From an uncultured Marinobacter sp. (GTDB taxonomy: Bacteria > Pseudomonadota > Gammaproteobacteria > Pseudomonadales > Oleiphilaceae): DNA of 64,000 nt. The translations under genes were made by a program, and so were the position numbers. The stretch covers positions 1,240,001 through 1,304,000 of the forward strand of contig NZ_CANLBK010000001.1 of NCBI RefSeq assembly GCF_947488835.1. Reading direction: 5' to 3'. Below, piece by piece: positions 30,379 through 41,190 of this stretch (position 1 is the stretch's first letter; every line of letters begins with the position of its first letter). The notes under the pieces were generated by a model, which saw nothing but the letters and a program-made list of their open reading frames with translations, did not search any database and was not told where the DNA came from.

Positions 30379-30630
30379 TCAGTCTTCAGGCTCATCCTCT
30401 CCCGCTGGGTTCTGCTGGGGAAGGCGAACGTTCCGGGCAGGTACAACGGTTGAGATTGCGTGCTTGTAGACCATCTGGCTGACAGTGTTTTTCAGCAAAA
30501 TAACAAACTGGTCAAAAGACTCTATCTGCCCTTGCAGTTTGATACCGTTAACCAAGAAGATGGATACCGGAATGCGTTCCTTGCGTAAGGCGTTGAGGTA
30601 AGGGTCTTGTAACGAGTGCCCTTTTGACAT
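30379..30630 (-). CDS. hfq: RNA chaperone Hfq
   Basis: Hexameric Sm-like protein that pairs small RNAs with mRNAs. At 83 residues it has the Sm1 motif ([25 protein letters not shown]) and Sm2 ([12 protein letters not shown]), with the start [12 protein letters not shown] that is nearly invariant. The C-terminal tail is short and acidic ([10 protein letters not shown]), as in pseudomonads and unlike the long E. coli tail. It lies between miaA and hflX in the classic order. Confidence 0.98.
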   Translation of the reverse strand: MSKGHSLQDPYLNALRKERIPVSIFLVNGIKLQGQIESFDQFVILLKNTVSQMVYKHAISTVVPARNVRLPQQNPAGEDEPED

Positions 30631-30667
30631 GTGTGTTCTCCTGTTTTTTAGTAAATGCAGATCGTCA

Positions 30668-31714
30668 TTATTGAGTGTTAAATGTGGTGTGGTGTCGCAC
30701 CGTTTTCAAGGCTGCTTCAACGATAAACCCGTCTTCGCTGTTCAACCAATTCAAATCAGACCACTTTCGAAGCCATGTAAGCTGCCGTTTGGCCAACTGC
30801 CGGGTGGCCGCAACGCCTTTGCTTACAAATACGTCATAATCATCAGCACCGCTCAGATAACTCAATGCCTGGCGATATCCGACACAGCGCATGGAAGGAA
30901 GTTCCGGGTGTAAATCGCCTCTGGCCATCAAGCCCCGAACTTCATCCAGAAACCCCATCTCCAGCATCTTGAGGAAGCGCCGCTGTATCCTGTCGTGAAG
31001 CACGACCCTCTCAGGGGGCACCATGGCAAGCTGCGTGACAGTATACGGAAGCGATGAAGTTTCGTCTGCCTGCCATTGAGTATAGTAGGTGTAATCCTCA
31101 ATGCCTTCTCGACTTGCATCTTGCGTCGGCTGCTGGCTGGCATCCGCCTCCCAAAAAGCCGAAATCGGTCTGCCAGTGAGACGGATAACTTCCAGTGCGC
31201 GCAAAAGACGCTGCCGGTTATTCGGGTGAATCAATTTCGCTGCTACCGGGTCACAGGCCTCCAGCTCTTGATGCAACGCGGACCATCCAAGCCGCTCCGC
31301 CTCGGCCTCAAGGGTTTTACGGAGCTCTGGGCTCGCAGAAGGCAACCCAGACATACCATGCAGTAACGCCTTGAAATACATCATGGTACCGCCTACCAAA
31401 AGGGGTATACGGCCTGCGCGGGAAATTCGATCCATTTCAAACAACGCATCCCTGCGGAAATCGGCAGCAGAATAGGTGTCGGCAGGATCACAGATATCAA
31501 TCAGTCGATGGGGGGCCCGGGCCAATTCCTCCGCTGAGGGTTTGGCTGTACCTATATCCATCCCCCGGTAGATCATCGCCGAGTCAACACTGATAATGTC
31601 ACACGGCAGCTGATCACAAAGCGCCATGGCCAGGTCGGTTTTACCCGACGCAGTCGGCCCCATCAGAAAGATGGCTGGTGGTTTTGAGGCTTGAGGCGTA
31701 TTGGATGTATCCAT
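30668..31714 (-). CDS. miaA: tRNA dimethylallyltransferase
   Basis: Adds the dimethylallyl group to A37 of tRNAs that read U-initial codons. From ATG 31714 it has 348 residues; a longer frame to 31762 would overlap mutL and has no support. The P-loop [14 protein letters not shown] is near the N-terminus, with [16 protein letters not shown] next and [13 protein letters not shown] later. It starts 10 nt after mutL ends and precedes hfq. Confidence 0.96.
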   Translation of the reverse strand: MDTSNTPQASKPPAIFLMGPTASGKTDLAMALCDQLPCDIISVDSAMIYRGMDIGTAKPSAEELARAPHRLIDICDPADTYSAADFRRDALFEMDRISRAGRIPLLVGGTMMYFKALLHGMSGLPSASPELRKTLEAEAERLGWSALHQELEACDPVAAKLIHPNNRQRLLRALEVIRLTGRPISAFWEADASQQPTQDASREGIEDYTYYTQWQADETSSLPYTVTQLAMVPPERVVLHDRIQRRFLKMLEMGFLDEVRGLMARGDLHPELPSMRCVGYRQALSYLSGADDYDVFVSKGVAATRQLAKRQLTWLRKWSDLNWLNSEDGFIVEAALKTVRHHTTFNTQ

Positions 31715-31724
31715 CAATGACAAT

Positions 31725-33635
31725 CTAGCGCCCCCGTAGAAACAGCTTGTCCAATTCCCCAAGCGTAACCAGTGTCCAGGTGGGGCGCCCGTGGTTACAT
31801 TGGCCGCTGCGCTCCGTCGCTTCCATATCCCGCAGCAGGGAGTTCATTTCCGGAACGGTTAGCTGCCGATTGGCTCGCACCGACCCGTGACAGGCCATGG
31901 TACCAAGCAGCTCATGGGTAACCGCTTCAACGCGATCGCTCTGGCCATGCTCGATCAAATCAGACAACACATCCCTCACGAGCTGTTCTGTATCAGCACC
32001 TCGCAGAAGCGCCGGCACCTGCCTGATGGCCAGGGTTTCTGGCCCGATACGCTCAATCTGCAAGCCCAACTGCTGCAAATTATCACCATGGGTTTCGGCC
32101 AGGGAGGCTTCTTTCTGGCTGACCGCAAGCGATAAGGGCACCAACAGCGGCTGGCTCTTGAGATCCTGTTCAGCCAGCGCTCGCTTCATTCGTTCGTAAG
32201 TAATGCGTTCATGGGCGGCGTGCATGTCCACAACGATCATTCCGGCGCTGCTCTGGGCCAGAACGTAAATGCCGTGCAACTGGGCAATGGCATACCCCAG
32301 AGGTGGTTCTTCGTTGCTGCCCTCACCGCTTGACTGATCCAGCGGCGCAGCCGCCGTGGTGCCAAACGACACTGACTCTTGCGGACCACTGACACCACCG
32401 CCACCGAGGGAATTGTAGAAGGCCATCTGGTCACTGGCTCGCCACTCTTGTTGAGGCGCTGGCTGCCCGCCAAACCCGGATGCTTGCGCATGTTCGCCTG
32501 TTGACGGAATGGCAGGCTGCCCATTCCAGGGTTGTTGCGACCCATACCCGGAACCAGCACCGGCCACCTCGCCTTGGCCGGCCGTTTCACGACCGAACGA
32601 CTGCGCCACCGCGCCCCGAAAGTGGTCATCCGGCCGCACGTCTGCCAAGGCTTTATGCAGTGTTCGAAAGATAAAATCGTGCACCAGCCGCCCATCGCGA
32701 AAGCGCACTTCATGCTTGGTCGGATGTACGTTCACATCAACAGTAGCCGGGTCTACTTCAAGGTAAAGAACAAATGCAGGGTGGCGGTTGTTGTAAAGCA
32801 CATCCCGGTATGCCTGACGCACAGCATGGGCGACTAACCGGTCGCGAATCACTCGGCCGTTAACAAAGAAATACTGCAAATCAGCCTGACTGCGGGAAAA
32901 CGTCGGCAAGGCAACCCAACCCCAAAGGCGCAAACCAGTGGCTTCAGCATCAATCACTACCGCGCTATCGATAAACTTCTGCCCGCAAAGGGCCGCAATT
33001 CGACGCTCTTTGTCGAGCACGGAATCCGCTGGTCGGAGGTTGTGCACAACCCGCTGGTTATGGCGCAGGGTAAAACCAGCATCAAACCGGCTCAGGGCTT
33101 GGCGCCGCACGCACTCTTCCACATGATTGAATTCGGTTTTCTCGGTACGCAGAAATTTACGCCGCGCCGGCGTGTTGAAAAACAAATCCCGCACTTCAAC
33201 GGTGGTGCCGACAGGGTGCGCAGCCGGAGAGATTCGGGCGTCCATTTCCCGGCCCTCTACCTCCACTTTGGACGCTGCCTCACACCCCTCGGTTTTCGAA
33301 GTCAGGGCGAGCCGCGACACGGAGCTTATACTGGCCAGCGCTTCGCCGCGGAACCCGAGGGACGCCACGGATTCCAGGTCATCAAGACTGGCTATTTTGC
33401 TGGTAGCATGGCGGCTTAGCGCCAAAGGCAAGTCGTTTTCGGCGATACCGCAGCCGTTATCACGAACCCGGATCAGTTTTACACCGCCCTGCTCTACCTC
33501 AACCTCTACGCGGTCTCCGCCAGCGTCGAGTGCGTTTTCAACCAGTTCTTTGACAACAGATGCGGGGCGCTCAACCACCTCACCGGCAGCAATCTGGTTT
33601 GCCAGCCGCGGCGAGAGTAATCGGATGGAGGGCAT
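31725..33635 (-). CDS. mutL: DNA mismatch repair protein MutL
   Basis: A 636-residue GHKL ATPase of mismatch repair. N-terminal motifs are [20 protein letters not shown] and [15 protein letters not shown]. The linker (about 355-435) is Gly/Ser/Gln-rich. The C-terminal dimerisation domain holds [12 protein letters not shown], which fits the DxHA-x2-E-x4-E endonuclease pattern found in MutL of species without MutH. It lies between the amidase gene and miaA. Confidence 0.97.
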   Translation of the reverse strand: MPSIRLLSPRLANQIAAGEVVERPASVVKELVENALDAGGDRVEVEVEQGGVKLIRVRDNGCGIAENDLPLALSRHATSKIASLDDLESVASLGFRGEALASISSVSRLALTSKTEGCEAASKVEVEGREMDARISPAAHPVGTTVEVRDLFFNTPARRKFLRTEKTEFNHVEECVRRQALSRFDAGFTLRHNQRVVHNLRPADSVLDKERRIAALCGQKFIDSAVVIDAEATGLRLWGWVALPTFSRSQADLQYFFVNGRVIRDRLVAHAVRQAYRDVLYNNRHPAFVLYLEVDPATVDVNVHPTKHEVRFRDGRLVHDFIFRTLHKALADVRPDDHFRGAVAQSFGRETAGQGEVAGAGSGYGSQQPWNGQPAIPSTGEHAQASGFGGQPAPQQEWRASDQMAFYNSLGGGGVSGPQESVSFGTTAAAPLDQSSGEGSNEEPPLGYAIAQLHGIYVLAQSSAGMIVVDMHAAHERITYERMKRALAEQDLKSQPLLVPLSLAVSQKEASLAETHGDNLQQLGLQIERIGPETLAIRQVPALLRGADTEQLVRDVLSDLIEHGQSDRVEAVTHELLGTMACHGSVRANRQLTVPEMNSLLRDMEATERSGQCNHGRPTWTLVTLGELDKLFLRGR

Positions 33636-33656
33636 GTTTCGGGGCTACCTCTTAAA

Positions 33657-35018
33657 TCAGGATGAGGGGATACGAATGGTTTGGCCCACCATAACACGGT
33701 CATCCCTCAGGCCGTTAAACTGCATCAGTTCGCTTACCGTTGTCTGATTGTCACGAGCCACCCCTGACAGGGTATCGCCGCTTCGAACCCGATACTTGCT
33801 GATGCGCCCGCTGCCTTGGCCATTCTGTTTCTGCCACGCCAGCAAGGTTCCCGGCGGGGGCGTTTTCTGGAAATACTGATTGATACCTTTCACTATGGCT
33901 CCTGCGAGCTTTTTGCGGTACCAATCTGTAGACAGATTTTTCTCTTCCTGAGGATTGGAGATGAAGCCAGCCTCCACAAGAATCGAAGGAATATCCGGAG
34001 ATTTTAGAACCGCAAACGCTGCCTGCTCCACACCGGGCTTGTGCAGGTGCGCAACACCATTCAGCTCGCCCAGTATTGAACTGCCCACACCAAGGCTTGC
34101 ATTGATGCTGGCCGTCATGGATAGATCGAGCAAGACACCTGCCAGCATGTCGTCGCGACCGTCGAGCGACACGCCACCGGTGCCACCGATCAAGTCAGAA
34201 CGATTTTCACTCTGGGCCAACCAGCGTGCCGTTTCACTCGTTGCACCGCGCTGAGACAGGGCAAATACGGAAGCTCCCTTGGGCTGCGGCGTGCGGAAGG
34301 CATCTGCGTGCACCGAGACAAACAGATCGGCACTGTACTTGCGGGCCAGAATGGTACGATTTCTCAAGCCGATATAGTAATCGCCGGTGCGGGTCAGCTT
34401 TGCGGTATAGCCTGGCTGTTTATCGATCATATCCTTGAGGATATGGGCCATTTTCAGCACCACGTCTTTTTCCCTGGTACCTCTTGGACCAATAGCACCC
34501 GGGTCTTCGCCACCGTGGCCTGCATCAATAACCACAATCACATCGCGCTTGCCTGCTGAATCATGAGTGACCGTTGGCTGGGTCGCTTTCTCCAGGCGAC
34601 TGCCACTCTCATCGATCAAGTCCAGCACCAGACGGTGGCCATACTGCTGGTTGGGCTCAAGCTGAAAACTTCTGGGTTTGATGTCGCTGGCCAGATCGAG
34701 CACCACCCTCAGGTCGGTGCCGTTACGTGGCGCACTTCGAATGCGGCGGATCGGGCTGCCGGCAAGGTCAAGCTTGTCGAAGTCTGTTCTCAGCCGGGTA
34801 TTTTTGAGATCAATCACCAACCGCGAAGGATTGCTCAGCGCAAACATGTTGTGTTCAACCTTGCCTTCGGTATCCAGCACCAGCCGCGTGTGATCCGGAG
34901 CTGGCCAGATGCGAATGCCCTCCACCTTAGTGCCAGCCTGTACATGGAGGGATGCAATCAGCAGCCACATGAACGCCAAGGCCACCATTACGTTTATCGT
35001 AAGCTTATGTCTTTTCAT
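33657..35018 (-). CDS. N-acetylmuramoyl-L-alanine amidase (AmiB/AmiC type, AMIN + LysM)
   Basis: Periplasmic zinc amidase that cleaves septal peptidoglycan for daughter-cell separation. The 453-residue precursor has a signal peptide (about 1-28), an AMIN domain (about 30-130), and the Amidase_3 catalytic domain (about 165-395). Zinc and catalytic positions appear in DAGHGGEDPGAIG, SVHADAF and VEAGFISN. A C-terminal LysM (YRVRSGDTLSGVARDNQ) matches AmiB of pseudomonads. It lies between tsaE and mutL in the usual order. I leave the symbol open because AmiB and AmiC labels are mixed. Confidence 0.93.
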   Translation of the reverse strand: MKRHKLTINVMVALAFMWLLIASLHVQAGTKVEGIRIWPAPDHTRLVLDTEGKVEHNMFALSNPSRLVIDLKNTRLRTDFDKLDLAGSPIRRIRSAPRNGTDLRVVLDLASDIKPRSFQLEPNQQYGHRLVLDLIDESGSRLEKATQPTVTHDSAGKRDVIVVIDAGHGGEDPGAIGPRGTREKDVVLKMAHILKDMIDKQPGYTAKLTRTGDYYIGLRNRTILARKYSADLFVSVHADAFRTPQPKGASVFALSQRGATSETARWLAQSENRSDLIGGTGGVSLDGRDDMLAGVLLDLSMTASINASLGVGSSILGELNGVAHLHKPGVEQAAFAVLKSPDIPSILVEAGFISNPQEEKNLSTDWYRKKLAGAIVKGINQYFQKTPPPGTLLAWQKQNGQGSGRISKYRVRSGDTLSGVARDNQTTVSELMQFNGLRDDRVMVGQTIRIPSS

Positions 35019-35057
35019 ACAGCGTGCCTGTTTATTCTGCTGTCCAGTTTCGGCCGG

Positions 35058-35555
35058 TTAATGGTCCGGCCCAATCAATTCCAATTCATTCAGTAGCGAC
35101 GCACCCAACTCGGAACGGGCCCGAATCACTGCGGACCGCCCTTCGCCCTGATGCTCGAGATGGACTTCAAGATCCGGGTCCGGGAGCAGGCCTTCGCCAC
35201 GCTCCGGCCATTCGATAAGACAAACACTCTGGCCGGTGAAATAATCCCGGATACCCATGTATTCCAACTCCTCTGGGTCGCCCAACCGGTAAAGATCAAA
35301 ATGGTAGGCGGGAGGCGTCAAATCTTCGTACGGCTCAACCAATGTATAGGTGGGGCTTTTCACAGCGCCCTCATGCCCAAGAGCCCGTATAACTCCGCGA
35401 CTGAGCGTAGTTTTACCCATTCCCAGGTCACCTTCCAGGAATACGATCAGCCCCTGATCTGACTCTTTCGCCAAGCGGGCAAGTTCACGGCCCAAGGCCT
35501 CGGTTTCAACCTCTCCGTCCAGAAAAAACCGGCGCTCATTCCCGAAAACAGTCAT
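35058..35555 (-). CDS. tsaE: tRNA t6A biosynthesis ATPase TsaE
   Basis: ATPase that, with TsaB and TsaD, makes N6-threonylcarbamoyladenosine in tRNA. The 165-residue protein has the P-loop EGDLGMGKTTLSRGVIRALG at about 40-58, then KSPTYTLVEPY, YHFDLYRL and a terminal IEWPERG block. The start overlaps the nnr stop in ATGA. Confidence 0.96.
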   Translation of the reverse strand: MTVFGNERRFFLDGEVETEALGRELARLAKESDQGLIVFLEGDLGMGKTTLSRGVIRALGHEGAVKSPTYTLVEPYEDLTPPAYHFDLYRLGDPEELEYMGIRDYFTGQSVCLIEWPERGEGLLPDPDLEVHLEHQGEGRSAVIRARSELGASLLNELELIGPDH

Positions 35556-37105
35556 TCAGCCTCCTTGTCGCTGCTAACGCCTGGCTCAGCTTCCCGGAAT
35601 ACCTGCGGCAAGGCATCGATCACATCCGTGGGTACTAGCCCCACATACCCCAGCTTCGCCGATGCTCTGGTTGCAGCTTCAAGATGTACAACGGCGCCTA
35701 TTGCTGCAGCATGCGCGGGTGACTCAATCATTTGGGCATACACTGCACCGATAATTCCCGATAACACATCACCCATGCCTCCCGTCGCCATACCGGGGTT
35801 GCTGCCACCAGCCACATCCACAGCCGCATCGCCAGAGGCGATCACGGTACCCGCGCCCTTGAGCAAAACCACACCACCATAAAGCGACTGCAGCCTGTTG
35901 GCTGCAACCAGGCGATCTGCTTCTACTTCCGGAACCAAACAATTCAGCAATCTGGCAGCCTCACCCGGATGCGGTGTCAGTATTTGATTATTGGCTGGTA
36001 CAGCTACTCGCTTTGAAAGCAGATTCAGGGCATCTGCATCCAGAACTCGGAGTTTGCCGCTTTCTATCACCTGCTGCAGCATCTGCTGTCCCCAGGCGCT
36101 CTGCCCGATACCAGGACCACACACCACGACCGTTGCCGAAGCTAACAACGAAGGCAACTCCGAGCCGTGTATCAACCCGTGAACCATAACCGATGGGCAG
36201 CGCGCCAGTGCTGCAGTTACATGCTCAGGACGGGTTGCCAATGAAACCAACCCCGCTCCGGAGCGTGCCGCAGCTTCTGCCGCCAATATACCAGCGCCGC
36301 CAAAGCCACGATCCCCTGCCACTATCAGAACATGCCCAAACTGCCCCTTGTGGGCGTTAGCCCGGCGCCGGGGTATCCAGCGCTGAACAGTGTCCCAGTT
36401 CTGAAGCCTCGCCACCGGGGTTTCCCCAGCATGAGTGCCTGTACCCAATGGCTCAAACACCACATCACCACATACTGACGGTCCCTGCCCGGTATACAGA
36501 CCAGCCTTGCGACCGATAAATGTAACGGTCATGGCTGCCTGAACGACCTCACCTTTAGCGGCGCCGGTTGTCGCATTCAGCCCGGACGGCACATCAACCG
36601 CCAGTACGGGCAGACCGTGAGAGTTGGCTCGGGCAATAGTGCTGGCAAAGGGTTCTCTCGGAGCGCCGGAGGCACCGGTACCCAACATCGCATCGACAAT
36701 AAGCGCGGCGCGTTCAATCAGACCGTCCAATTCCACTTCGCCGACATCTGCCAATTCGCGAACATTCACCCCATCGGCAACCGCTTTTTGCCAGGCTTTA
36801 CGGGCAGCTCCGCTTAGCTTATCCGTGGGTGCAACCGCAACACAGTGCACACCCAGACCGTCCCGCAGCGCATTTGCCGCTATCAGGTATCCATCTCCAC
36901 CGTTATTGCCTGCACCACACAGAACCAGCAAGGATTCAACCTGCGGCCAGCGCAAAACCAGCTGTCGGAACGCAGCATGGGCGGCAGACTGCATCAGGTC
37001 GAAGCCATCAACACCCAGTTGTTCGATAACATACTGATCGATACGGCGCACAGAATCGGCGGAAAACAGCGCATCTGATAAACTGCCTCCAGCGTGCTGT
37101 GGCAT
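35552..37105 (-). CDS. nnr: Bifunctional NAD(P)H-hydrate epimerase/dehydratase
   Basis: Repairs hydrated NAD(P)H. The 517-residue fusion joins an N-terminal YjeF_N epimerase (LCGAGNNGGDGYLIAANALR; DAMLGTGASG) to a C-terminal ADP-dependent dehydratase (GHVLIVAGDRGFGGAGILAA; LTPHPGEAARLL; MATGGMGDVLSGIIGA). Length and domain order are standard. It heads the nnr-tsaE-amidase-mutL-miaA-hfq series and is divergent from queG. Confidence 0.95.
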   Translation of the reverse strand: MPQHAGGSLSDALFSADSVRRIDQYVIEQLGVDGFDLMQSAAHAAFRQLVLRWPQVESLLVLCGAGNNGGDGYLIAANALRDGLGVHCVAVAPTDKLSGAARKAWQKAVADGVNVRELADVGEVELDGLIERAALIVDAMLGTGASGAPREPFASTIARANSHGLPVLAVDVPSGLNATTGAAKGEVVQAAMTVTFIGRKAGLYTGQGPSVCGDVVFEPLGTGTHAGETPVARLQNWDTVQRWIPRRRANAHKGQFGHVLIVAGDRGFGGAGILAAEAAARSGAGLVSLATRPEHVTAALARCPSVMVHGLIHGSELPSLLASATVVVCGPGIGQSAWGQQMLQQVIESGKLRVLDADALNLLSKRVAVPANNQILTPHPGEAARLLNCLVPEVEADRLVAANRLQSLYGGVVLLKGAGTVIASGDAAVDVAGGSNPGMATGGMGDVLSGIIGAVYAQMIESPAHAAAIGAVVHLEAATRASAKLGYVGLVPTDVIDALPQVFREAEPGVSSDKEAE

Positions 37106-37252
37106 GAGCCTTTGCTCCCGTTACAGAAACCGGTTTAAGAAAATTGGCCAGCTATCTGTAAAGCATAGCAAAACGGTGGAAAAGGTCATAACTTAATCAA
37201 ATTAAATATCTGTACCCTCAGCTTCGGTATGGCGGGTACAGCAGTGGTACTT

Positions 37253-38332
37253 ATGAGCACAACAGAACAGGACACTTCCCCCGCACCGGAACTGGCTGAT
37301 TTGCCGACACTTATCCGACAGTGGGCCAAAGAACTCGGGTTTTCCGCTGCGGGCATTACAACGGCGGATACCGGCGAGCATGCCCAGCGCCTGCAGGATT
37401 GGCTCGACAAAGGCTATCAGGGGGAAATGGAATACATGGGCCACCACGGGGACAAGCGCTATACCCCGGCATCTCTGGTACCTGGAACCACCCGCGTTAT
37501 ATCTGTACGCATGGATTACATGCCTACGCCAGACAGCCCGAAAGAAGCGCTTACTAACCGGGAGGGTGCTTATATTACTCGCTATGCCCTTGGGCGCGAC
37601 TATCACAAGCTGATCCGAAAGCGGCTGGCGACTCTGGCGAAGAAGATTGACGATGCGGTAAGCGGCTATGACCACCGTGCCTTTGTGGACAGCGCACCTG
37701 TGCTGGAGCGCGCGCTCGCCCAACGGGCTGGGCTGGGCTGGATTGGCAAAAATAATATGCTGATACACCCGAAGGCAGGCTCGTTCTTTTTTCTTGGTGA
37801 AATATTCACCAGTGCGCCACTGCCGGTAGATCCTGCCTTTGAAACTGATCATTGTGGCAGTTGCTCTGCGTGTCTGGATAAGTGCCCAACCGATGCGTTC
37901 GTGGGCGCTCGCGTGCTCGATGCTCGGCGCTGCATCAGTTATCTCACCATTGAACTCAAGGGCAGCATTCCGGTGGAGTTGCGGGCGCCCATGGGCAACC
38001 GTGTGTTTGGTTGTGATGACTGCCAGCTTGTATGCCCATGGCAGAAATTCAAGAAGCCGACGCAGGAGGATGACTTTCAGCCACGGCATGGGCTGAACAA
38101 CAGCTCTTTGGCCGAGCTTTTTTTGTGGACTGAGGAAGAGTTTTTGAAGCGTACTGAGGGTTCAGCTATTCGCCGCACGGGGTACGAGGGTTGGCTGCGA
38201 AATTTGGCGGTTGGGCTAGGCAATGCGCCTTCGACTATTCCGGTGATCGAGGCGCTTAAACATCGCGCGAACCACTCTTCCGAGATGGTCCGCGAGCATG
38301 TTCAATGGGCGTTAGCCCGGCACGGTTTATAG
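37253..38332 (+). CDS. queG: Epoxyqueuosine reductase QueG
   Basis: Cobalamin- and iron-sulfur-dependent last step of queuosine synthesis in tRNA. From ATG 37253 it has 359 residues; ATG 37229 is the alternative and neither has a strong ribosome site. Two 4Fe-4S signatures are visible ([12 protein letters not shown] and [10 protein letters not shown]), with the [16 protein letters not shown] and [12 protein letters not shown] segments of the family. The stop overlaps that of the convergent orn by a few bases. Confidence 0.95.
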   Translation: MSTTEQDTSPAPELADLPTLIRQWAKELGFSAAGITTADTGEHAQRLQDWLDKGYQGEMEYMGHHGDKRYTPASLVPGTTRVISVRMDYMPTPDSPKEALTNREGAYITRYALGRDYHKLIRKRLATLAKKIDDAVSGYDHRAFVDSAPVLERALAQRAGLGWIGKNNMLIHPKAGSFFFLGEIFTSAPLPVDPAFETDHCGSCSACLDKCPTDAFVGARVLDARRCISYLTIELKGSIPVELRAPMGNRVFGCDDCQLVCPWQKFKKPTQEDDFQPRHGLNNSSLAELFLWTEEEFLKRTEGSAIRRTGYEGWLRNLAVGLGNAPSTIPVIEALKHRANHSSEMVREHVQWALARHGL

Positions 38333-38869
38333 TTTAAAGAAGTGTTCGCGGTAGTGGCGCAGCTCTTCAATGGAGTCGCGGATGTCGTCTAATGCCAGGT
38401 GGCTGCCTTTCTTTTTGACGCCTCCGAGCACATCCGGGCGCCAGCGGCGGGCCAGTTCTTTTACGGTGGAGACGTCGAGGTTGCGGTAGTGGAAGAAGTC
38501 TTCCAGCTCTGGCATGTATTTCACGAGGAAGCGGCGATCCTGGCCTATGCTGTTGCCGCACAGGGGGGATTGGCCTTTTTGCATGTGTTCTTTGAGGAAG
38601 GCAATGGTTTGCTGCTCGGCTTCGGCTTCGGAGACTTTGCTTTCCTGAACGCGTTTGGTGAGGCCGCTTTCGCCGTGGGTGCGGGTGCACCATTCATCCA
38701 TGGCTTCGAGTAGGCTTTCGGGTTGGTGGATGGCAATAACCGGGCCTTCAGCCACCAGATTCAGTTCGGAATCGGTGATGATGGTGGCCATTTCTATGAT
38801 GCGTTCTTTTTCCGGATCAAGGCCGGTCATTTCGAGATCGATCCAAACCAGGTGGTTGCCTGCTGACAT
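38327..38869 (-). CDS. orn: Oligoribonuclease
   Basis: DEDDh 3'-5' exonuclease that degrades 2-5 nt RNAs, including pGpG from c-di-GMP turnover. From ATG 38869 (GAGGAA upstream) it has 180 residues, matching the family (E. coli 181); the frame extends to 38893. Catalytic motifs: [10 protein letters not shown], the [12 protein letters not shown] block and H/D in [14 protein letters not shown]. Its presence matters for the c-di-GMP proteins later in the window. Palindromic element D begins 36 bp upstream. Confidence 0.96.
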   Translation of the reverse strand: MSAGNHLVWIDLEMTGLDPEKERIIEMATIITDSELNLVAEGPVIAIHQPESLLEAMDEWCTRTHGESGLTKRVQESKVSEAEAEQQTIAFLKEHMQKGQSPLCGNSIGQDRRFLVKYMPELEDFFHYRNLDVSTVKELARRWRPDVLGGVKKKGSHLALDDIRDSIEELRHYREHFFKL

Positions 38870-38905
38870 TCTTTTTTCCTCATTATTCATCAAACATCGG
38901 TGGTA

Positions 38906-39015
38906 GGTGGAACTGCCTTCTACCTACCGGGAACCGCTACGAGCACATCCATGTGCGCTTGTCGTCGGCCATCCATCGCCGCCGGCATTCCCGGTAGGTA
39001 GAAGGCAGCCCCACC
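38906..39015 (-). repeat. Long-stem palindromic element, copy D (orn/rsgA)
   Basis: Arms 38906-38933 and 38988-39015 pair over 28 positions with two adjacent mismatches; the inner 21 bp are perfect. The 54-nt core (38934-38987), read on the minus strand, has the same two-hairpin layout as the others: first loop GAUGGAUGG, second GCACAUGGAUGUGC. The two GGA triplets are 21 nt apart. The element lies in the divergent orn/rsgA region, with its GGA strand in the direction of orn transcription. Confidence 0.9.
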
Positions 39016-39129
39016 CCAAAATTTGGCGTTATATCGCAAGTGAAACAGCCATATTAAAGCCGCACAAAATTTATTCCCGTATGATGTCACAGCAACGTCA
39101 CAACTTTCATCCGTGTTAACTGAGACCTT

Positions 39130-40185
39130 ATGGCAAAACGGCAACTGAACAAGCAACAGCAATTCCGGATCAAGAAGATTCAAGAGGAACGTGCAGCCCG
39201 TGCAGCTCGTAAAGAAAAATCAGTTCAGGCGCAAGCCGATGCGGGTGAGCTGGGGCCTGAGCAGGAAGGGCTGATTATTGCCCACTACGGGCAACAGCTG
39301 GATGTTGAGGCGCTGGAAGGTGAGCACAAGGGTGCTGTTGTGCGCTGTTTTGTTCGGGCGAATATTGACAGTCTGGTGACGGGTGATCGGGTTGTCTGGC
39401 GGCCAGGCAAGAGTGAAACGGGGGTAATTGTTGCCCGTTGTGAGCGTGACAATTTGCTGCAACGGCCGGATAACTTTGGCGCGGTGAAGCCGGTGGCGGC
39501 GAATATTGATCATATTATTCTGGTAATCGCACCGGAGCCGGAGCCTCACGATAATTTGATTGACCGGTATTTGGTGGCGTCTGAAACCACCGATATTCCT
39601 GCGGTAATTCTGCTGAACAAGACGGATCTGATTACGGATCAGAACCGGGATCAAATCGACGCGCTATTAGCGCGTTATTCGGCGCTGGGTTATGAGATTG
39701 TGCGCACGTCTGCCGTGCAGTTCGATGGCGCGCCTTCGCCGGAGGTTGAGGCGCTGGTTAAGGGTAAAACCAGTGCGTTTGTGGGGCAGTCAGGTGTTGG
39801 TAAGTCGTCGATTATTCAAACGCTGATGCCCGATGAGGCGATTCGTGTGGGTGCAGTTTCAGAGAGCACCGGCAAGGGTGTTCATACCACCACTACGGCA
39901 AAGTTGTTCCATCTGCCAATGGGTGGCGATCTGATCGATTCGCCGGGTATCCGGGAGTTTGGTCTGTGGCATATGTCACCACAGGAGATTGAATACGGGT
40001 TTCGGGAGATTCGTGAGGTGATGGGATACTGCAAATTTCGCAATTGCCGTCACCTGGGGGACCCGGGTTGTGCCATTGATGCGGCTGTGGAATCGGGCAC
40101 GCTTAGCCCGGAGCGGCGGCGCAGTTTTCATCGTATTCTTCAGGACATGGCGGAGCAGCAGTCGCGGGGTTTAAAAGCCGATTGA
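39130..40185 (+). CDS. rsgA: Ribosome small-subunit GTPase RsgA
   Basis: Circularly permuted GTPase in 30S maturation. The 351-residue protein has a basic N-terminus (AKRQLNKQQQFRIKK), an OB fold (about 60-110), then G4 LLNKTDL before G1 GQSGVGKSSIIQ and G3 DSPGIREF, the order unique to this family. A C-terminal zinc site (CKFRNCRHLGDPGC) completes it. It is convergent with motB. Confidence 0.97.
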   Translation: MAKRQLNKQQQFRIKKIQEERAARAARKEKSVQAQADAGELGPEQEGLIIAHYGQQLDVEALEGEHKGAVVRCFVRANIDSLVTGDRVVWRPGKSETGVIVARCERDNLLQRPDNFGAVKPVAANIDHIILVIAPEPEPHDNLIDRYLVASETTDIPAVILLNKTDLITDQNRDQIDALLARYSALGYEIVRTSAVQFDGAPSPEVEALVKGKTSAFVGQSGVGKSSIIQTLMPDEAIRVGAVSESTGKGVHTTTTAKLFHLPMGGDLIDSPGIREFGLWHMSPQEIEYGFREIREVMGYCKFRNCRHLGDPGCAIDAAVESGTLSPERRRSFHRILQDMAEQQSRGLKAD

Positions 40186-40205
40186 GCCCCAGGTTTCCGG
40201 GCGTT

Positions 40206-41165
40206 TCACCAGTTTAGCTCGCCCGGCGCGGGTTCTTCTTTTTCTTTCTGCCAGTCGCCACTTTCAAGGCTTTCCATAGCTTTTTTCTGCTCTTCCTCTG
40301 AAGGAACCGTGAGGTCAATCAGAGGTGCACCCTTGGCGCTGGCGCTGCTGTGGATGCTGCTTATGGTTTTCTTGTTAAGCACAATGATAGAAATACGGCG
40401 ATTGATGGGCGCTGTTGGTTCATCTTGATCAAACAGCACGGAATCGCTCAGCCCCACTACCCTCGCAATCTGCTGAGCGCGCACGCCGCCCGCTACCAAT
40501 GCCCGTCGCGCGGTGTTGGCGCGGTCTGCTGAAAGCTCCCAGTTGGTATAACCTGGGCGACCACCAAAGGGGGTGGCGTCGGTATGGCCGGTAATACTGA
40601 GTTTGTTGTCGACAGCGCCCAGAGTTTTTGCCAGTTCAAACAGGATTTCCTGAGAATAGTACTTTAGTTCGGCCCTGCCGCTGTCGAACATGGGGCGGCC
40701 GGAGCGATCCACAATCTGGATCCGAAGACCTTCATCCGTGATATCAATCAGCAGCTGATCTTTGAACTCTTTCAGGGTTTCGTTCTCTTCGATTCGCTGC
40801 TTCAACTCTTGGAACAATTCTTCCATGCGGCGCTGCTCTAGGGTTTCTGCCAGCGTATCAACTACCTCATCGGCAATCACAACGGGATTTGCTTCAATAT
40901 CCTGACTGGACTCGTTAACAACTGAAGCACTGCCTCCCAGGTCTACGGGGTTGGGGGTACCACCTTCCGTAAAACCGACAGGATCGCGGAAATAGCCCTC
41001 CACTGCTTTTATCTGCTCAGGTGAGGCAGTTGCGGTGAGCCAGAGCACAAGAAAGAACGCCATCATCGCTGTCGCAAAGTCGGCAAATGCGACCTTCCAG
41101 GAACCACCATGATGGCCCGCAGCGACGACTTTTTTGCGTTTGATGATTATCGGCTGCTGTTCCAC
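40206..41165 (-). CDS. motB: Flagellar motor stator protein MotB
   Basis: Stator subunit that anchors to peptidoglycan. The 319-residue protein has one transmembrane helix with the proton-binding Asp29 (FADFATAMMAFF), a plug region (about 50-65), and the OmpA-like domain (ITGHTDATPFGGRPGYTNWELSADRAN). The cytosolic tail is charged. It lies 25 bp downstream of motA. Placement between rsgA and psd follows pseudomonads; no other flagellar genes are near. Confidence 0.96.
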   Translation of the reverse strand: MEQQPIIIKRKKVVAAGHHGGSWKVAFADFATAMMAFFLVLWLTATASPEQIKAVEGYFRDPVGFTEGGTPNPVDLGGSASVVNESSQDIEANPVVIADEVVDTLAETLEQRRMEELFQELKQRIEENETLKEFKDQLLIDITDEGLRIQIVDRSGRPMFDSGRAELKYYSQEILFELAKTLGAVDNKLSITGHTDATPFGGRPGYTNWELSADRANTARRALVAGGVRAQQIARVVGLSDSVLFDQDEPTAPINRRISIIVLNKKTISSIHSSASAKGAPLIDLTVPSEEEQKKAMESLESGDWQKEKEEPAPGELNW

Positions 41166-41190
41166 AAATATACTCCGGGCTCAGCCTGCG

